Source: an uncultured Clostridia bacterium
GTDB taxonomy: Bacteria > Bacillota > Clostridia > Oscillospirales > Oscillospiraceae
Assembly (NCBI GenBank): GCA_947165825.1
Contig: CAMVBX010000003.1
Coordinates: forward strand, 1-42,059
Reading direction: 5' to 3'
Length of the DNA stretch: 42,059 nt
Under the pieces are notes generated by a model. It did no database searches. It saw nothing but the letters and a program-made list of their open reading frames with translations, and was not told the DNA's origin. Made by a program: the position numbers and the translations under genes. This document shows, one piece after another, positions 8,112 through 15,927 of the stretch. Positions within the stretch are counted from its first letter, which is position 1; each line of letters opens with the position of its first letter.

Positions 8112-8428
8112 TCGCGGACAGCACAGAAGCGATCCGGGCCCTGTCAGGCGATCAAATCAGTAGGGAGGAAGCAGCCCTTTTATGGCAGGAGATCCGAAAC
8201 CGGAAGGAAGCAGGAGGCAAGACCGCCGCCAAAGTGGCCGAAACCCTGGGGTATCAGATCGAAACGTCCGATCTGCAGGCTCTGGACAACGATCTGCTGA
8301 CCTCCGTGGCCGGCGGCTTGGCCGCGAGAAACATCGAAAAAATCGATCTCGGCAACCTGTTCCCCGATGAAATCGGCGGCGATTTCAACTATGGATTTCT
8401 GGAAAATCTGCTGAACGTCAAGAGGTAA
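8108..8428 (+). CDS. RiPP precursor peptide B, Cys-free core with GG leader
   Basis: A 106-residue peptide starting at the ATG that overlaps the stop of precursor A. The AAGGAGG at 8088-8094 is 13 nt from this ATG, so initiation probably depends on termination-reinitiation. Residues 1-70 form a leader with a Nif11-like ending (DLQALDNDLLTSVAGG); the core, residues 71-106, is acidic to neutral, rich in Asn, Asp, Leu and Phe (NLFPDEIGGDFNYGF) and has no cysteine, serine or threonine. It therefore cannot be modified at the same residues as peptide A. The two could form a two-component peptide or be alternative substrates of one maturase. Confidence 0.82.
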   Translation: MIADSTEAIRALSGDQISREEAALLWQEIRNRKEAGGKTAAKVAETLGYQIETSDLQALDNDLLTSVAGGLAARNIEKIDLGNLFPDEIGGDFNYGFLENLLNVKR

Positions 8429-8441
8429 AGAGGCGGGAATC

Positions 8442-8747
8442 ATGCTGAACGTAGTAAAGAAACTGGAAAACGGCGCGTTGTTCATCGCGCTGGAGGGAGA
8501 GCTGGATACGCTGAGCTCACCGGATTTTGAGGCGGAACTGGAGCCGTTGCTGCCGGAGGCGGATTCGGTGACCATCGACTTTGAAAAGCTGGAATACATC
8601 TCCTCCGCCGGGCTGCGGGTGCTGCTGGCCGCAGAGCAGGCTATGGAGGAAAAAGGAGGCCAGCAGGTGAAAGTCGTGAATTTGAACGATACGATCCGCA
8701 ATATATTCAACATTACAGGATTTGAGGATGTTCTTTCACTGGAGTGA
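8442..8747 (+). CDS. STAS-domain anti-anti-sigma factor (SpoIIAA/RsbV-like)
   Basis: A 101-residue single STAS domain. The segment DFEKLEYISSAGLRVLLAAE holds the conserved phosphorylatable serine (S54 or S55) at the start of the second helix, as in SpoIIAA and RsbV. Dephosphorylated, such proteins bind and sequester the cognate RsbW-like kinase; phosphorylated, they release it. It starts 13 nt after the second precursor peptide and leads directly into the PP2C phosphatase gene, so it is part of one transcription unit with both. Confidence 0.93.
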   Translation: MLNVVKKLENGALFIALEGELDTLSSPDFEAELEPLLPEADSVTIDFEKLEYISSAGLRVLLAAEQAMEEKGGQQVKVVNLNDTIRNIFNITGFEDVLSLE

Positions 8748-8812
8748 TCGGACAGCATCCTGCCGGGAATCGGCACAGGGCGGTTTCCGGATGGGGCAAG
8801 GAGCATGGCATC

Positions 8813-11023
8813 ATGGAAAACAATAGATTACCGACAGCCGGGGGACTGAGGAGAAAACTGTTTTTGCTTTGCAGCCTGCTGGTCATCACCGCATCCGTGG
8901 CCTTTGCGGTGATCGGCATCCTGCAGCTACGGGCCTCCACGCGCGTCGCCGCAGAGACGAACGCCTCCCAGAACGCGGCCATCAAGCAGCGCTCCGAAGA
9001 GACGATGACGGACCTGACCTACGCAAACATGCTCAACACGATTACCCTGACGGCGAAGAACGCGGATGGCGAGTTCTGGACCATGAAGCATGATTTTACC
9101 ATGCTTGCCCTTCAGGTGCAGGATATCCTCGAGCATCCCGATCAGTACGGCGAACGGGAGGTCTATCCGCCGGATCCGAAGAACGCGGGGCAATATGCCC
9201 TCCAGCTCATCTTTGCGAGCGACGAAGCGGCGAACGACCCCGGGACGCGCACTCTGGTGAGAAAGCTCGCGACACTCGAGCCGATGATGGCGGAGATCAT
9301 CCGCGGCAACGATAAACGCACGCGGGACTGCTATATTTCTCTGCCCAACGGCACCACCCTGGCGATGGATACGGTCTCGAACGAGAAGTTTGACGAAAAC
9401 GGGGAGATCTATCCCTACGATCCCACGGTACGGCCTTGGTATGTGAGCGCGGTGGAGGCGGGGGAATTCTGCTTCACCCTGGCGGTCCACAGCTATTTCC
9501 TCGAGCTTCCCGAGGTGGAATACGGCTGTCCGATTTACCTGGACGGAGAGCTGGCCGCGGTTCTCCAGGGCTCCACGAAGCTGAGCGTGATTCAGGACTT
9601 CATTTCAGATGTGGGCGTCGGCGAAAACGGCTTCTCCATCATGGTCAGCGATGAGGGGCAGCTGGTCTACTCCCCACGGAGATCCGGCGAACTGGAAATG
9701 GTGAACGATATGTCCTCGGACATCCGGGATACCGGCAATGAATCGCTTGTGTCCCTGATCCATGAGGCCCTCGCGCAGGAGAGCGGTCTCGGCGATGCGG
9801 AGATCGACGGCGAAGCCTATTACGCCGCCTATGCGCGGATGGAGTCCCTGGGCTGGACGCTGATCACCTTTGTCCCGAAGAGCGAACTGGAACAGCCGAC
9901 GGAGGAGCTTCTCAGGGAAGTGGATGAGATCAGCTCCGGGGCGAGCGAGCAGTACAGCCGTTCCTTTAAGCGTTCCTCCCTCTTGATCCTGATCGTCGTG
10001 ATCCTCCTGATCGCAAACGCTTCTCTGGCTGCCGTATCCTTATCGGGCAAGATCACCAATCCCATCCGGGTCATGACGAAGCGGATCGAGGACCTGACGG
10101 GGGATCAGTTCGTCTTCGAAATGGACGATGTTTACCGCACCGGGGACGAGATCGAGATCCTGGCCAACACCTTCGGGAAGCTGTCGGATCAGATGGAAGG
10201 GTATCTCCGGAATATCCTGGCCATGACGGCGGAGAAGGAGCGCGTTGGTACGGAGCTTGCACTGGCTACCCGCATTCAGGCGGATATGCTGCCGAATAAA
10301 TTTCCTCCCTTCCCGGACCGGCGGGAGTTCAGCATCTATGCCAGCATGACCCCCGCCAAGGAGGTGGGAGGCGATTTCTATGACTTCTTCTTTGTGGACG
10401 AGGATCGTCTGGCCCTGGTCATCGCGGATGTATCCGGCAAGGGTATCCCCGCCGCCATGTTCATGATGATGGCGAAAAATATGCTCCAGACCCAGGCCGC
10501 GGCGGGACACAGTCCCCAGGAGGTGCTGGAAACGGTGAACCGGCTGCTCTGCGAGAGCAATGAGGAAAAGATGTTCGTCACGGTCTGGTTCGGCATCCTC
10601 GACCTCAGGAGCGGCGTCCTGACCGCAGCGAACGCGGGACACGAATACCCCATCCTCAAAACGCCGGGCGGCTCCTTCGAGATCGTCAAGGACAAACACG
10701 GCTTCGTCCTGGGCGGGATGGCGAGAATGAAGTACAAGGAATACGAGCTGCGCCTGGAGCCGGGCTCCAAGCTGTTCGTCTATACCGACGGCGTGGCCGA
10801 GGCCATGAATGTCGGCCATGAGCTGTTCGGTATGGATCGGACGGTGGCGGCCCTGAACGCCGCTATGGACGAGTCGCCCGAGGGCATTCTGCGGTCTGTG
10901 GACAAGGCGGTGGCGGATTTTGTCGGAGAGGCGGAACAGTTTGACGATCTCACCATGCTCTGCATCGAATACCGGGGCAGGGATGCCGCGGAGGGGACCG
11001 AGAATGAAGGAATTAACGGTTAA
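8813..11023 (+). CDS. Membrane PP2C (SpoIIE-type) phosphatase with Cache-like sensor and HAMP
   Basis: A 736-residue sensor phosphatase that should dephosphorylate the STAS protein encoded before it. Transmembrane helix 1 spans about residues 15-38, an extracytoplasmic Cache-like sensor follows to about 385 (includes a PTVRPWYVSA segment typical of dCache), helix 2 about 387-410, then HAMP (about 410-465), a short coil and the SpoIIE-type PP2C domain with the metal-binding EVGGDFYDFF and VIADVSGKGIPAAMF motifs. The ATG at 8813 has AAGGAG at 8798-8803; an in-frame GTG at 8744 overlapping the STAS stop is the alternative. Its end overlaps the kinase gene by 20 nt. The external ligand is unknown. 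Confidence 0.92.
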   Translation: MENNRLPTAGGLRRKLFLLCSLLVITASVAFAVIGILQLRASTRVAAETNASQNAAIKQRSEETMTDLTYANMLNTITLTAKNADGEFWTMKHDFTMLALQVQDILEHPDQYGEREVYPPDPKNAGQYALQLIFASDEAANDPGTRTLVRKLATLEPMMAEIIRGNDKRTRDCYISLPNGTTLAMDTVSNEKFDENGEIYPYDPTVRPWYVSAVEAGEFCFTLAVHSYFLELPEVEYGCPIYLDGELAAVLQGSTKLSVIQDFISDVGVGENGFSIMVSDEGQLVYSPRRSGELEMVNDMSSDIRDTGNESLVSLIHEALAQESGLGDAEIDGEAYYAAYARMESLGWTLITFVPKSELEQPTEELLREVDEISSGASEQYSRSFKRSSLLILIVVILLIANASLAAVSLSGKITNPIRVMTKRIEDLTGDQFVFEMDDVYRTGDEIEILANTFGKLSDQMEGYLRNILAMTAEKERVGTELALATRIQADMLPNKFPPFPDRREFSIYASMTPAKEVGGDFYDFFFVDEDRLALVIADVSGKGIPAAMFMMMAKNMLQTQAAAGHSPQEVLETVNRLLCESNEEKMFVTVWFGILDLRSGVLTAANAGHEYPILKTPGGSFEIVKDKHGFVLGGMARMKYKEYELRLEPGSKLFVYTDGVAEAMNVGHELFGMDRTVAALNAAMDESPEGILRSVDKAVADFVGEAEQFDDLTMLCIEYRGRDAAEGTENEGING

Positions 11024-11411
11024 CGCGAAAACGGAAAGTTTCTCGGCGATCAAGTCCTTCGTCGGCGCGGAGCTGGAAGCGATGGACTGCCCCGAGGGGA
11101 TCCGGCAGCAGCTGTTTGTCGTGATCGACGAAATCTTCGCCAATATTGTCAGCTACGCCTTTGCGGGCGGGGAGGGGAGCGCCACCGTGCGGCTGGAGGC
11201 CGAATCGGAGCCCCGGGCGGCCGTCCTGACCTTTCTGGACAGCGGCATCCCCTTTGACCCGCTGACGATGAAAACGCCGGATACCTCCCTGAAGGCCCGG
11301 GAACGGAAGATCGGTGGTCTTGGCATTTTCGTGGTGCGGAAGCTGATGGATGAAGTCTCCTATGCGTATGCGGATGGGAAGAACATTCTGCGGACCGTGA
11401 AGCGCTTCTGA
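11004..11411 (+). CDS. RsbW-like anti-sigma serine/threonine kinase (HATPase_c_2)
   Basis: A 135-residue kinase of the partner-switching type. The N box (VIDEIFANIVSYAF), G1 box (DSGIPFDPL) and G2 box (GGLGIFVVRKLMDE) of the GHKL ATPase fold are all present and in order. Such kinases phosphorylate a STAS protein and bind a sigma factor or another target. It overlaps the end of the phosphatase gene, completing a STAS/PP2C/kinase triad. No sigma factor gene follows, so its target lies elsewhere or is not a sigma factor; the ECF sigma at 37.2 kb has its own anti-sigma factor. Confidence 0.93.
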   Translation: MKELTVNAKTESFSAIKSFVGAELEAMDCPEGIRQQLFVVIDEIFANIVSYAFAGGEGSATVRLEAESEPRAAVLTFLDSGIPFDPLTMKTPDTSLKARERKIGGLGIFVVRKLMDEVSYAYADGKNILRTVKRF

Positions 11412-11456
11412 GCGGGCGTCCAGCATCATGAACCATGCCCTGATGGGGGAAAGTCT

Positions 11457-12764
11457 ATGAAGGTACTGAAAACGCTTGTGATCCTCCTGCTGGCGGCAGC
11501 GCTGCTGGCCGGCTGCGCGGCGTCTCCCTCGTCGGTGGTGCACTCAGGCACACCCTTCAAGCTCCTGGTGCTGAATTGCGGCAGTTCGTCGGTCAAATTC
11601 CGGCTTTATGAGATGGAGAGCGAGACGCTTCTGGCCAAGGGAGCGGCTGACCGCATCGGTGTTGACGGTCATCTGCGCTTCGAACCGCAGAATGGCGGGG
11701 CCGTGCTGGATGAGGATCGGCTTTTCCCCACCCATGAGGAAGCCATCGCCGCTCTGCTTGATCTGTTGACTTCTCCCGGGTATGGCGTATTGGAAAGCCT
11801 GTCCGAGATCCGGGCCGTCGGCCACCGGGTGGTCCATGGCGGAGAAAGCCTGAAGGACTCCGTGCGCATTGACGGGGAAGTGTTGAAGACCATCCGGGAC
11901 TGTATCTCTCTGGCGCCGCTGCATAATCCGGCCGCTCTCGCGGGAATCGAGGCATGCCGGGAGCTCCTGGGCGAAGTGCCGCAGGTTGCCGTGTTTGATA
12001 CCGCATTTCATGTGACCATGCCGGAAAAAGCCTACCTGTACGCGATCCCCTACGAATACTACGAGGATTATCAGGTGCGCCGCTACGGTTTTCACGGGAT
12101 TTCCCACCGGGATGCGGCCCGGCGCGCTGCCGAGCTTCTCGGCAAATCACCGGAGGAATTGAAGCTGATCTCCTGCCATTTGGGAGGCGGCAGCTCCGTC
12201 TGCGCGGTTCTGGGCGGGAAAAGCATCGATACCACCATGGGCTTTACGCCGGCCTCCGGTCTCCCCATGGGGACCAGGAGCGGGGATATCGACCCGGCGA
12301 TGATCGGGTATCTGGCCGAGAATTGTGATCTGGAGGTTTCAGAGGTCACTGCAGTTCTCCAGGAGGAATCCGGTCTGCTGGGGGTTTCGGGCCTCTCCTC
12401 GGATTACCGCGACCTGGAGGCCGCCGCCAATTCGGGGGACAGCCGCGCGGCACTCGCGCTGGAGATCTACCATTATGCCGTGGCGAAGGCCATCGGCGCC
12501 TACGCCGCCGCCATGAATGGTGTGGACGGGATCATCTTCACCGCCGGGATCGGGGAGAACAGTGCCGCTGCCCGCAAAGCGATCTGTGCCTATCTCACCT
12601 ATCTGGGGGTCAGGCTCGAGCCGGAGCAGAAGGACAGTTACAGCGGAGCGACACGCATATCAGCCCGCGGCAGCAAGGTTGCGGTCATGGTCATACCCGC
12701 CGACGAGGAGCTGGTCATTGCCCGGGATACTCTGGCGATCGTCCGGGAGCTTCCAGCAAACTGA
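11457..12764 (+). CDS. ackA: Acetate kinase with a lipoprotein signal peptide
   Basis: A 435-residue protein. From residue 34 on it is a full-length acetate kinase (acetate + ATP to acetyl phosphate + ADP): LLVLNCGSSSVKFRLY, HRVVHGGE, FDTAFH, YGFHGISHR, HLGGGSS, GLPMGTRSGDIDP and FTAGIGENS are all present, so the active site looks intact. Before it is an N-terminal extension with a basic start, an 11-residue hydrophobic run and the lipobox LAGC with Cys20. Normal acetate kinases start at the first beta strand and are cytoplasmic. No ATG, and no GTG/TTG with a ribosome site, lies near the usual start, while the ATG at 11457 has GGGGAAAG before it. The signal is therefore part of the gene. It follows the kinase gene by 45 nt. 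Confidence 0.88.
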   Translation: MKVLKTLVILLLAAALLAGCAASPSSVVHSGTPFKLLVLNCGSSSVKFRLYEMESETLLAKGAADRIGVDGHLRFEPQNGGAVLDEDRLFPTHEEAIAALLDLLTSPGYGVLESLSEIRAVGHRVVHGGESLKDSVRIDGEVLKTIRDCISLAPLHNPAALAGIEACRELLGEVPQVAVFDTAFHVTMPEKAYLYAIPYEYYEDYQVRRYGFHGISHRDAARRAAELLGKSPEELKLISCHLGGGSSVCAVLGGKSIDTTMGFTPASGLPMGTRSGDIDPAMIGYLAENCDLEVSEVTAVLQEESGLLGVSGLSSDYRDLEAAANSGDSRAALALEIYHYAVAKAIGAYAAAMNGVDGIIFTAGIGENSAAARKAICAYLTYLGVRLEPEQKDSYSGATRISARGSKVAVMVIPADEELVIARDTLAIVRELPAN

Positions 12765-12864
12765 ACGCCCCCGGGTGCGGGCATCTGCGAACCCTTCACG
12801 GTGCCCCAGGGGCCTGCAAAAGCGGAAAGCTGCCGGACGGGAATTGCTTTGAAAAGGAGACGGT

Positions 12865-13629
12865 ATGCCGAAACTGCTATTGGAAGTGGACCATGTCGGC
12901 CATGTCTATCAGACACCGGAACGCGAGATCGAAGCGCTTAAGGACGTCAGCTTTCAGATCGAAGAGGGGGAATTCGTCAGCCTAGTCGGACCATCCGGCT
13001 GTGGAAAATCGACCCTTCTGGCCATTGCTGCCGGCTTGGAGCATCCAACGTACGGAGAGGTGCGCATAGACGGGAAACCCATAACCGCGCCCACCACGGA
13101 AATCGGCTTCATGCCCCAGAAAGATCAGCTGTTTTCCTGGCGGAATATCCGTTCGAATATTACCCTCGGCCTGGAGATTCAAAGAAAGGGGCCGGAGTTT
13201 TATCGGAAAGCAGAGGAAATGATGGAGAAATACGGCCTGAGGGACGTGGGCCGCATGAGGCCGGATCAGCTTTCCGGAGGAATGCGCCAACGGTGCTCTT
13301 TGATCCGGACCCTGGTGACAGATCCCCGGTTCCTGCTGCTGGACGAGGCGTTTTCCGCGCTGGATTATCAGACCAGGGTGGCGGTCTCCGTTGACATCCA
13401 TACCATTATCCGGAATGAACACAAGACTGCGCTTCTCGTCACGCATGATATTTCGGAAAGCCTGATGCTGTCGGACAGGGTGATCGTTCTGACCCGAAGA
13501 CCCGGAAAGGTGAAAGCGATCCACGAGCTGTCCGCGCTGAAGAATATTCCCCCGATGGAACGGCTGGAACACGAGGCGTTCGGCTCCATGATCAAGGATA
13601 TATGGGGGGAGCTTGAAGTCCATGAATGA
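12865..13629 (+). CDS. NitT/TauT-family ABC transporter ATP-binding protein
   Basis: A 254-residue ATPase energising import of a small organic anion, sulfonate or pyrimidine-like compound. Walker A GPSGCGKST, Q-loop (GFMPQKDQLF), signature LSGGMRQR, Walker B LLLDEAFSALD and the switch HDISES are present, in the form typical of SsuB/TauB/ThiZ-like subunits. AAAAGGAG precedes the ATG. Its end overlaps the permease gene by 8 nt. Substrate cannot be set from this subunit. Confidence 0.92.
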   Translation: MPKLLLEVDHVGHVYQTPEREIEALKDVSFQIEEGEFVSLVGPSGCGKSTLLAIAAGLEHPTYGEVRIDGKPITAPTTEIGFMPQKDQLFSWRNIRSNITLGLEIQRKGPEFYRKAEEMMEKYGLRDVGRMRPDQLSGGMRQRCSLIRTLVTDPRFLLLDEAFSALDYQTRVAVSVDIHTIIRNEHKTALLVTHDISESLMLSDRVIVLTRRPGKVKAIHELSALKNIPPMERLEHEAFGSMIKDIWGELEVHE

Positions 13630-14443
13630 ACTCCGCAATATCGCAGGGAACGACAGGCGAAGCGCGTATCTGCGCAGACGGAAAACGGAATTTATCAGGA
13701 TCCGGGTATTTCGCATCGCGGTTCTGATCCTGCTTCTCGTTTTATGGGAAGTTCTGACCAGAAGCGGCATTCTCAATCCCTTCGTATTCAGCAGTCCCAG
13801 CCGCATCCTTGCGACAGGGAAGGACCTTTCCGTATCCGGCGCACTGTGGCGGCATGTGGGGACTTCGGTGTTGGAAACGATCTCCGGATTTGTGAGCGGA
13901 ACCATACTCGGTATCCTCATCGCGGTTGTCCTTTGGTGGAGCCCGGCGGTATCGAAGGTGTTGGATCCGTATCTGGTGGTTCTCAACGCGCTTCCAAAAA
14001 CCGCGCTGGGTCCCGTCTTCATCGTCTGCATCGGCACTGGGGCGGGCGCGATCATTGCCATGACCCTCGCCATATCCCTGATCGTCACGATTCTGAATGT
14101 GTTGAATGGGTTCAACCAGACGGACGCGGAGAAGGTCAGGCTGATGAGAATGCTGGGCGCGAACCGGCTGCAGATCTTCCGGAAGCTCGTCCTGCCTGCG
14201 AATCTTTCCACGATCGTCAATGCCTTGAAAATCAACGTCGGTTTATCCTGGGTGGGAGTGATCACCGGGGAATTCCTGGTTTCCCGGGCTGGGCTGGGCT
14301 ATCTGATCGTCTATGGATCGCAGGTATTCAAAATGGACCTTGTCATGACTTCCGTGGCGGTGCTGGCCGTCTGCGCCATGATCATGCACGCCGGCATCAT
14401 GCTGATCGAAAGAGCCACCAGAACCAGATTCGGCGGTTCCTGA
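13622..14443 (+). CDS. NitT/TauT-family ABC transporter permease
   Basis: A 273-residue integral membrane protein of the SsuC/TauC type. About six hydrophobic helices are visible, with the EAA-type cytoplasmic loop around KVRLMRMLGANRLQIFRKLVLP... that docks to the ATPase. The ATG at 13622 lies inside the end of the ATPase gene and is preceded by GGGGGGAG; a TTG nine nucleotides earlier is a weaker choice. It acts with the flanking ATPase and the lipoprotein at 14487. Confidence 0.92.
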   Translation: MNELRNIAGNDRRSAYLRRRKTEFIRIRVFRIAVLILLLVLWEVLTRSGILNPFVFSSPSRILATGKDLSVSGALWRHVGTSVLETISGFVSGTILGILIAVVLWWSPAVSKVLDPYLVVLNALPKTALGPVFIVCIGTGAGAIIAMTLAISLIVTILNVLNGFNQTDAEKVRLMRMLGANRLQIFRKLVLPANLSTIVNALKINVGLSWVGVITGEFLVSRAGLGYLIVYGSQVFKMDLVMTSVAVLAVCAMIMHAGIMLIERATRTRFGGS

Positions 14444-14486
14444 TCGGATAAAGTACGGAAGAATCCGACGAGAGAAGGGAAAGAGA

Positions 14487-15488
14487 ATGAAGAAATCATG
14501 CAGGCTCATGGCAGGGATCCTTTCGCTGCTGTGCTTGATGACGGCGGTGACCGGATGCGGCGCAAAAATGCCGAAAGACGAGGCGAAGATTCGGCTTTGC
14601 GAAGTGACCCATTCCGTATTTTACGCACCTCTCTATGCCACGATCGAGCTTGGATACTTCAAGGATGAAGGGCTTGAAGTGGAGCTCATCAACGGCGGCG
14701 GAGCGGATAAGGTCATGATCGCCGTGCTTACCGGACAGGCGGATATCGGGTTTGCCGGACCGGAAGCGTGCATCTATACCTGCCTGGAAGGGCAGAAGGA
14801 TTATCCGATCATCTTCGGACAGCTGACGAAACGCGACGGTTCGTTTCTGATCGGACGTTCGGCGGAAGAATTCCGCTGGGAGGATCTGCGGGGGAAAACG
14901 ATCCTGGGCGGAAGAAAGGGCGGCGTCCCGGAGATGACGCTGGAGTATGTCCTAAAGCAAAAGGGCCTGCAGCCGGGTATGGACGTGACGGTGGATACTT
15001 CCGTACAGTTTGATATGATGGCCGGCGCCTTCCTGGGCGGCACCGGCGATTATGTGACGATGTTCGAGCCCACAGCGACAGAAACAGAATCCGCAAAGAA
15101 CGGGTACGTCCTGGCCTCCATCGGGGAAGAAAGCGGAGAGATCCCCTATACGGCTTTCTTTGCAAAGCAGAGTTACCTGAAGGACCGGGAGAACAAAGTG
15201 AGCCGGTTTACCGCCGCGCTGACCAGAGGGATCGAATGGGTGTTCTCCCACAGCGCGGAGGAAACCGCCCGGATGATCGCTCCCCAGTTTCCGGGAACGT
15301 CCGTTGAAGTGCTGACCGGGGTAGTCCAGCGGTATAAGGACATCGATGCATGGAACGGCAGCCTTTGCATGGAGCCGGAGGCCCTTGACCGGCTGCAGGC
15401 GGTGATGCAGGAAGCCGGAGAATTGAAAGAGCACGTTGATTTTCAAACGATCGTCGACAATACCTGGGCGGAAAAGACCAAAGGATGA
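14487..15488 (+). CDS. NMT1/THI5-like substrate-binding lipoprotein of the ABC importer
   Basis: A 333-residue solute-binding protein anchored by lipid at Cys24 (VTGC lipobox). The first lobe begins IRLCEVTHSVFYAPLYAT and ELGYFKDEGLEVEL, the hallmark of nitrate/sulfonate/thiamine-precursor binding proteins, followed by GQADIGFAGPEA. It sits 43 nt after the permease and completes the importer. The presence of an aromatic-rich pocket start (VFYAPLY) is family-typical but does not decide between taurine, sulfonate and pyrimidine ligands. Confidence 0.9.
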   Translation: MKKSCRLMAGILSLLCLMTAVTGCGAKMPKDEAKIRLCEVTHSVFYAPLYATIELGYFKDEGLEVELINGGGADKVMIAVLTGQADIGFAGPEACIYTCLEGQKDYPIIFGQLTKRDGSFLIGRSAEEFRWEDLRGKTILGGRKGGVPEMTLEYVLKQKGLQPGMDVTVDTSVQFDMMAGAFLGGTGDYVTMFEPTATETESAKNGYVLASIGEESGEIPYTAFFAKQSYLKDRENKVSRFTAALTRGIEWVFSHSAEETARMIAPQFPGTSVEVLTGVVQRYKDIDAWNGSLCMEPEALDRLQAVMQEAGELKEHVDFQTIVDNTWAEKTKG

Positions 15489-15597
15489 TCCGATACTTTT
15501 CCAATATCTGAGCCCCCTTCGTTTCCCAAATGCCGCGGGCCCTTCCCGCGACCCAAAACAGGATGATCAAACAAATGGATCATAGAAAATTCAAGAG

Positions 15598-15626
15598 CTG
15601 TAATGACTTCCATTACAGGAAAGGAG
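15598..15626 (+). promoter_or_regulatory. Hairpin abutting the ribosome site of the leader-like peptide gene
   Basis: CTGTAATG at 15598-15605 and CATTACAG at 15611-15618 form a perfect 8-bp stem with loop ACTTC; GAAAGGAG follows at once at 15619-15626. Its position suggests mRNA stabilisation or control of translation of the gene at 15635. Confidence 0.5.
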
Positions 15627-15634
15627 AAAAAACC

Positions 15635-15823
15635 ATGTTGTTCCGGAAAAACACCCCTGAGAAAGAGACCGAAGGAGAGGCCAAGGAGCTGAATCCCGTC
15701 TCTGATCTGGATCCCGTTGCCGAAGACACGCTGGACAGCGTCAATGGCGCCGGAAACCCCTTTGAAGGTCTTCCGAGCGTGCCGCAGCAGCCGATCGACG
15801 AGGAACTCCGCAAACGGGTCTGA
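15635..15823 (+). CDS. 62-residue leader-like peptide, possible RiPP or signal precursor
   Basis: A small, highly charged protein with a strong AAAGGAG 8 nt before its ATG. Residues 1-40 are acidic and end DTLDSVNGAG, close to a bacteriocin-type leader end (xLxxVxGG); residues 41-62 (NPFEGLPSVPQQPIDEELRK, then RV) would be the core: Pro-rich, no Cys, with a basic tail. I do not recognise a named family with certainty. The C39 exporter encoded upstream in the same window could process a GAG site, though GG is usual. It is followed by a long hairpin and the giant surface protein gene 104 nt later. Expression looks well supported; precursor status is inference. Confidence 0.6.
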   Translation: MLFRKNTPEKETEGEAKELNPVSDLDPVAEDTLDSVNGAGNPFEGLPSVPQQPIDEELRKRV

Positions 15824-15831
15824 TCCCCGAC

Positions 15832-15876
15832 CGCATCCGCGCCCCGGCGGGAAGACTGTCGGGGCAGGTGCGGATC
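15832..15876 (+). terminator. Hairpin between the small peptide and surface-protein genes
   Basis: CCGCATCCGCGCCCC at 15832-15846 pairs with GGGGCAGGTGCGG with small internal loops. No T-tract follows, so it is either a processing/stability hairpin or a weak terminator that lets part of the transcripts run into the giant gene. Confidence 0.4.
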
Positions 15877-15927
15877 GCATCACAACGAAAATACCGGGAA
15901 GTATCCCGATGGATAAGGAGCCTCAAC

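Noticed and set aside
11534..11570. An internal GTG start that would remove the acetate kinase signal peptide
   Set aside because: Two GTG codons exist before the kinase domain but neither has a ribosome site, while the upstream ATG does.
12765..12864. Possible riboswitch (TPP or guanidine type) before the NitT/TauT importer
   Set aside because: The spacer is only 100 nt and lacks the TPP CUGAGA/ACCUGAU elements and the guanidine-I core; only generic GC stems are present.
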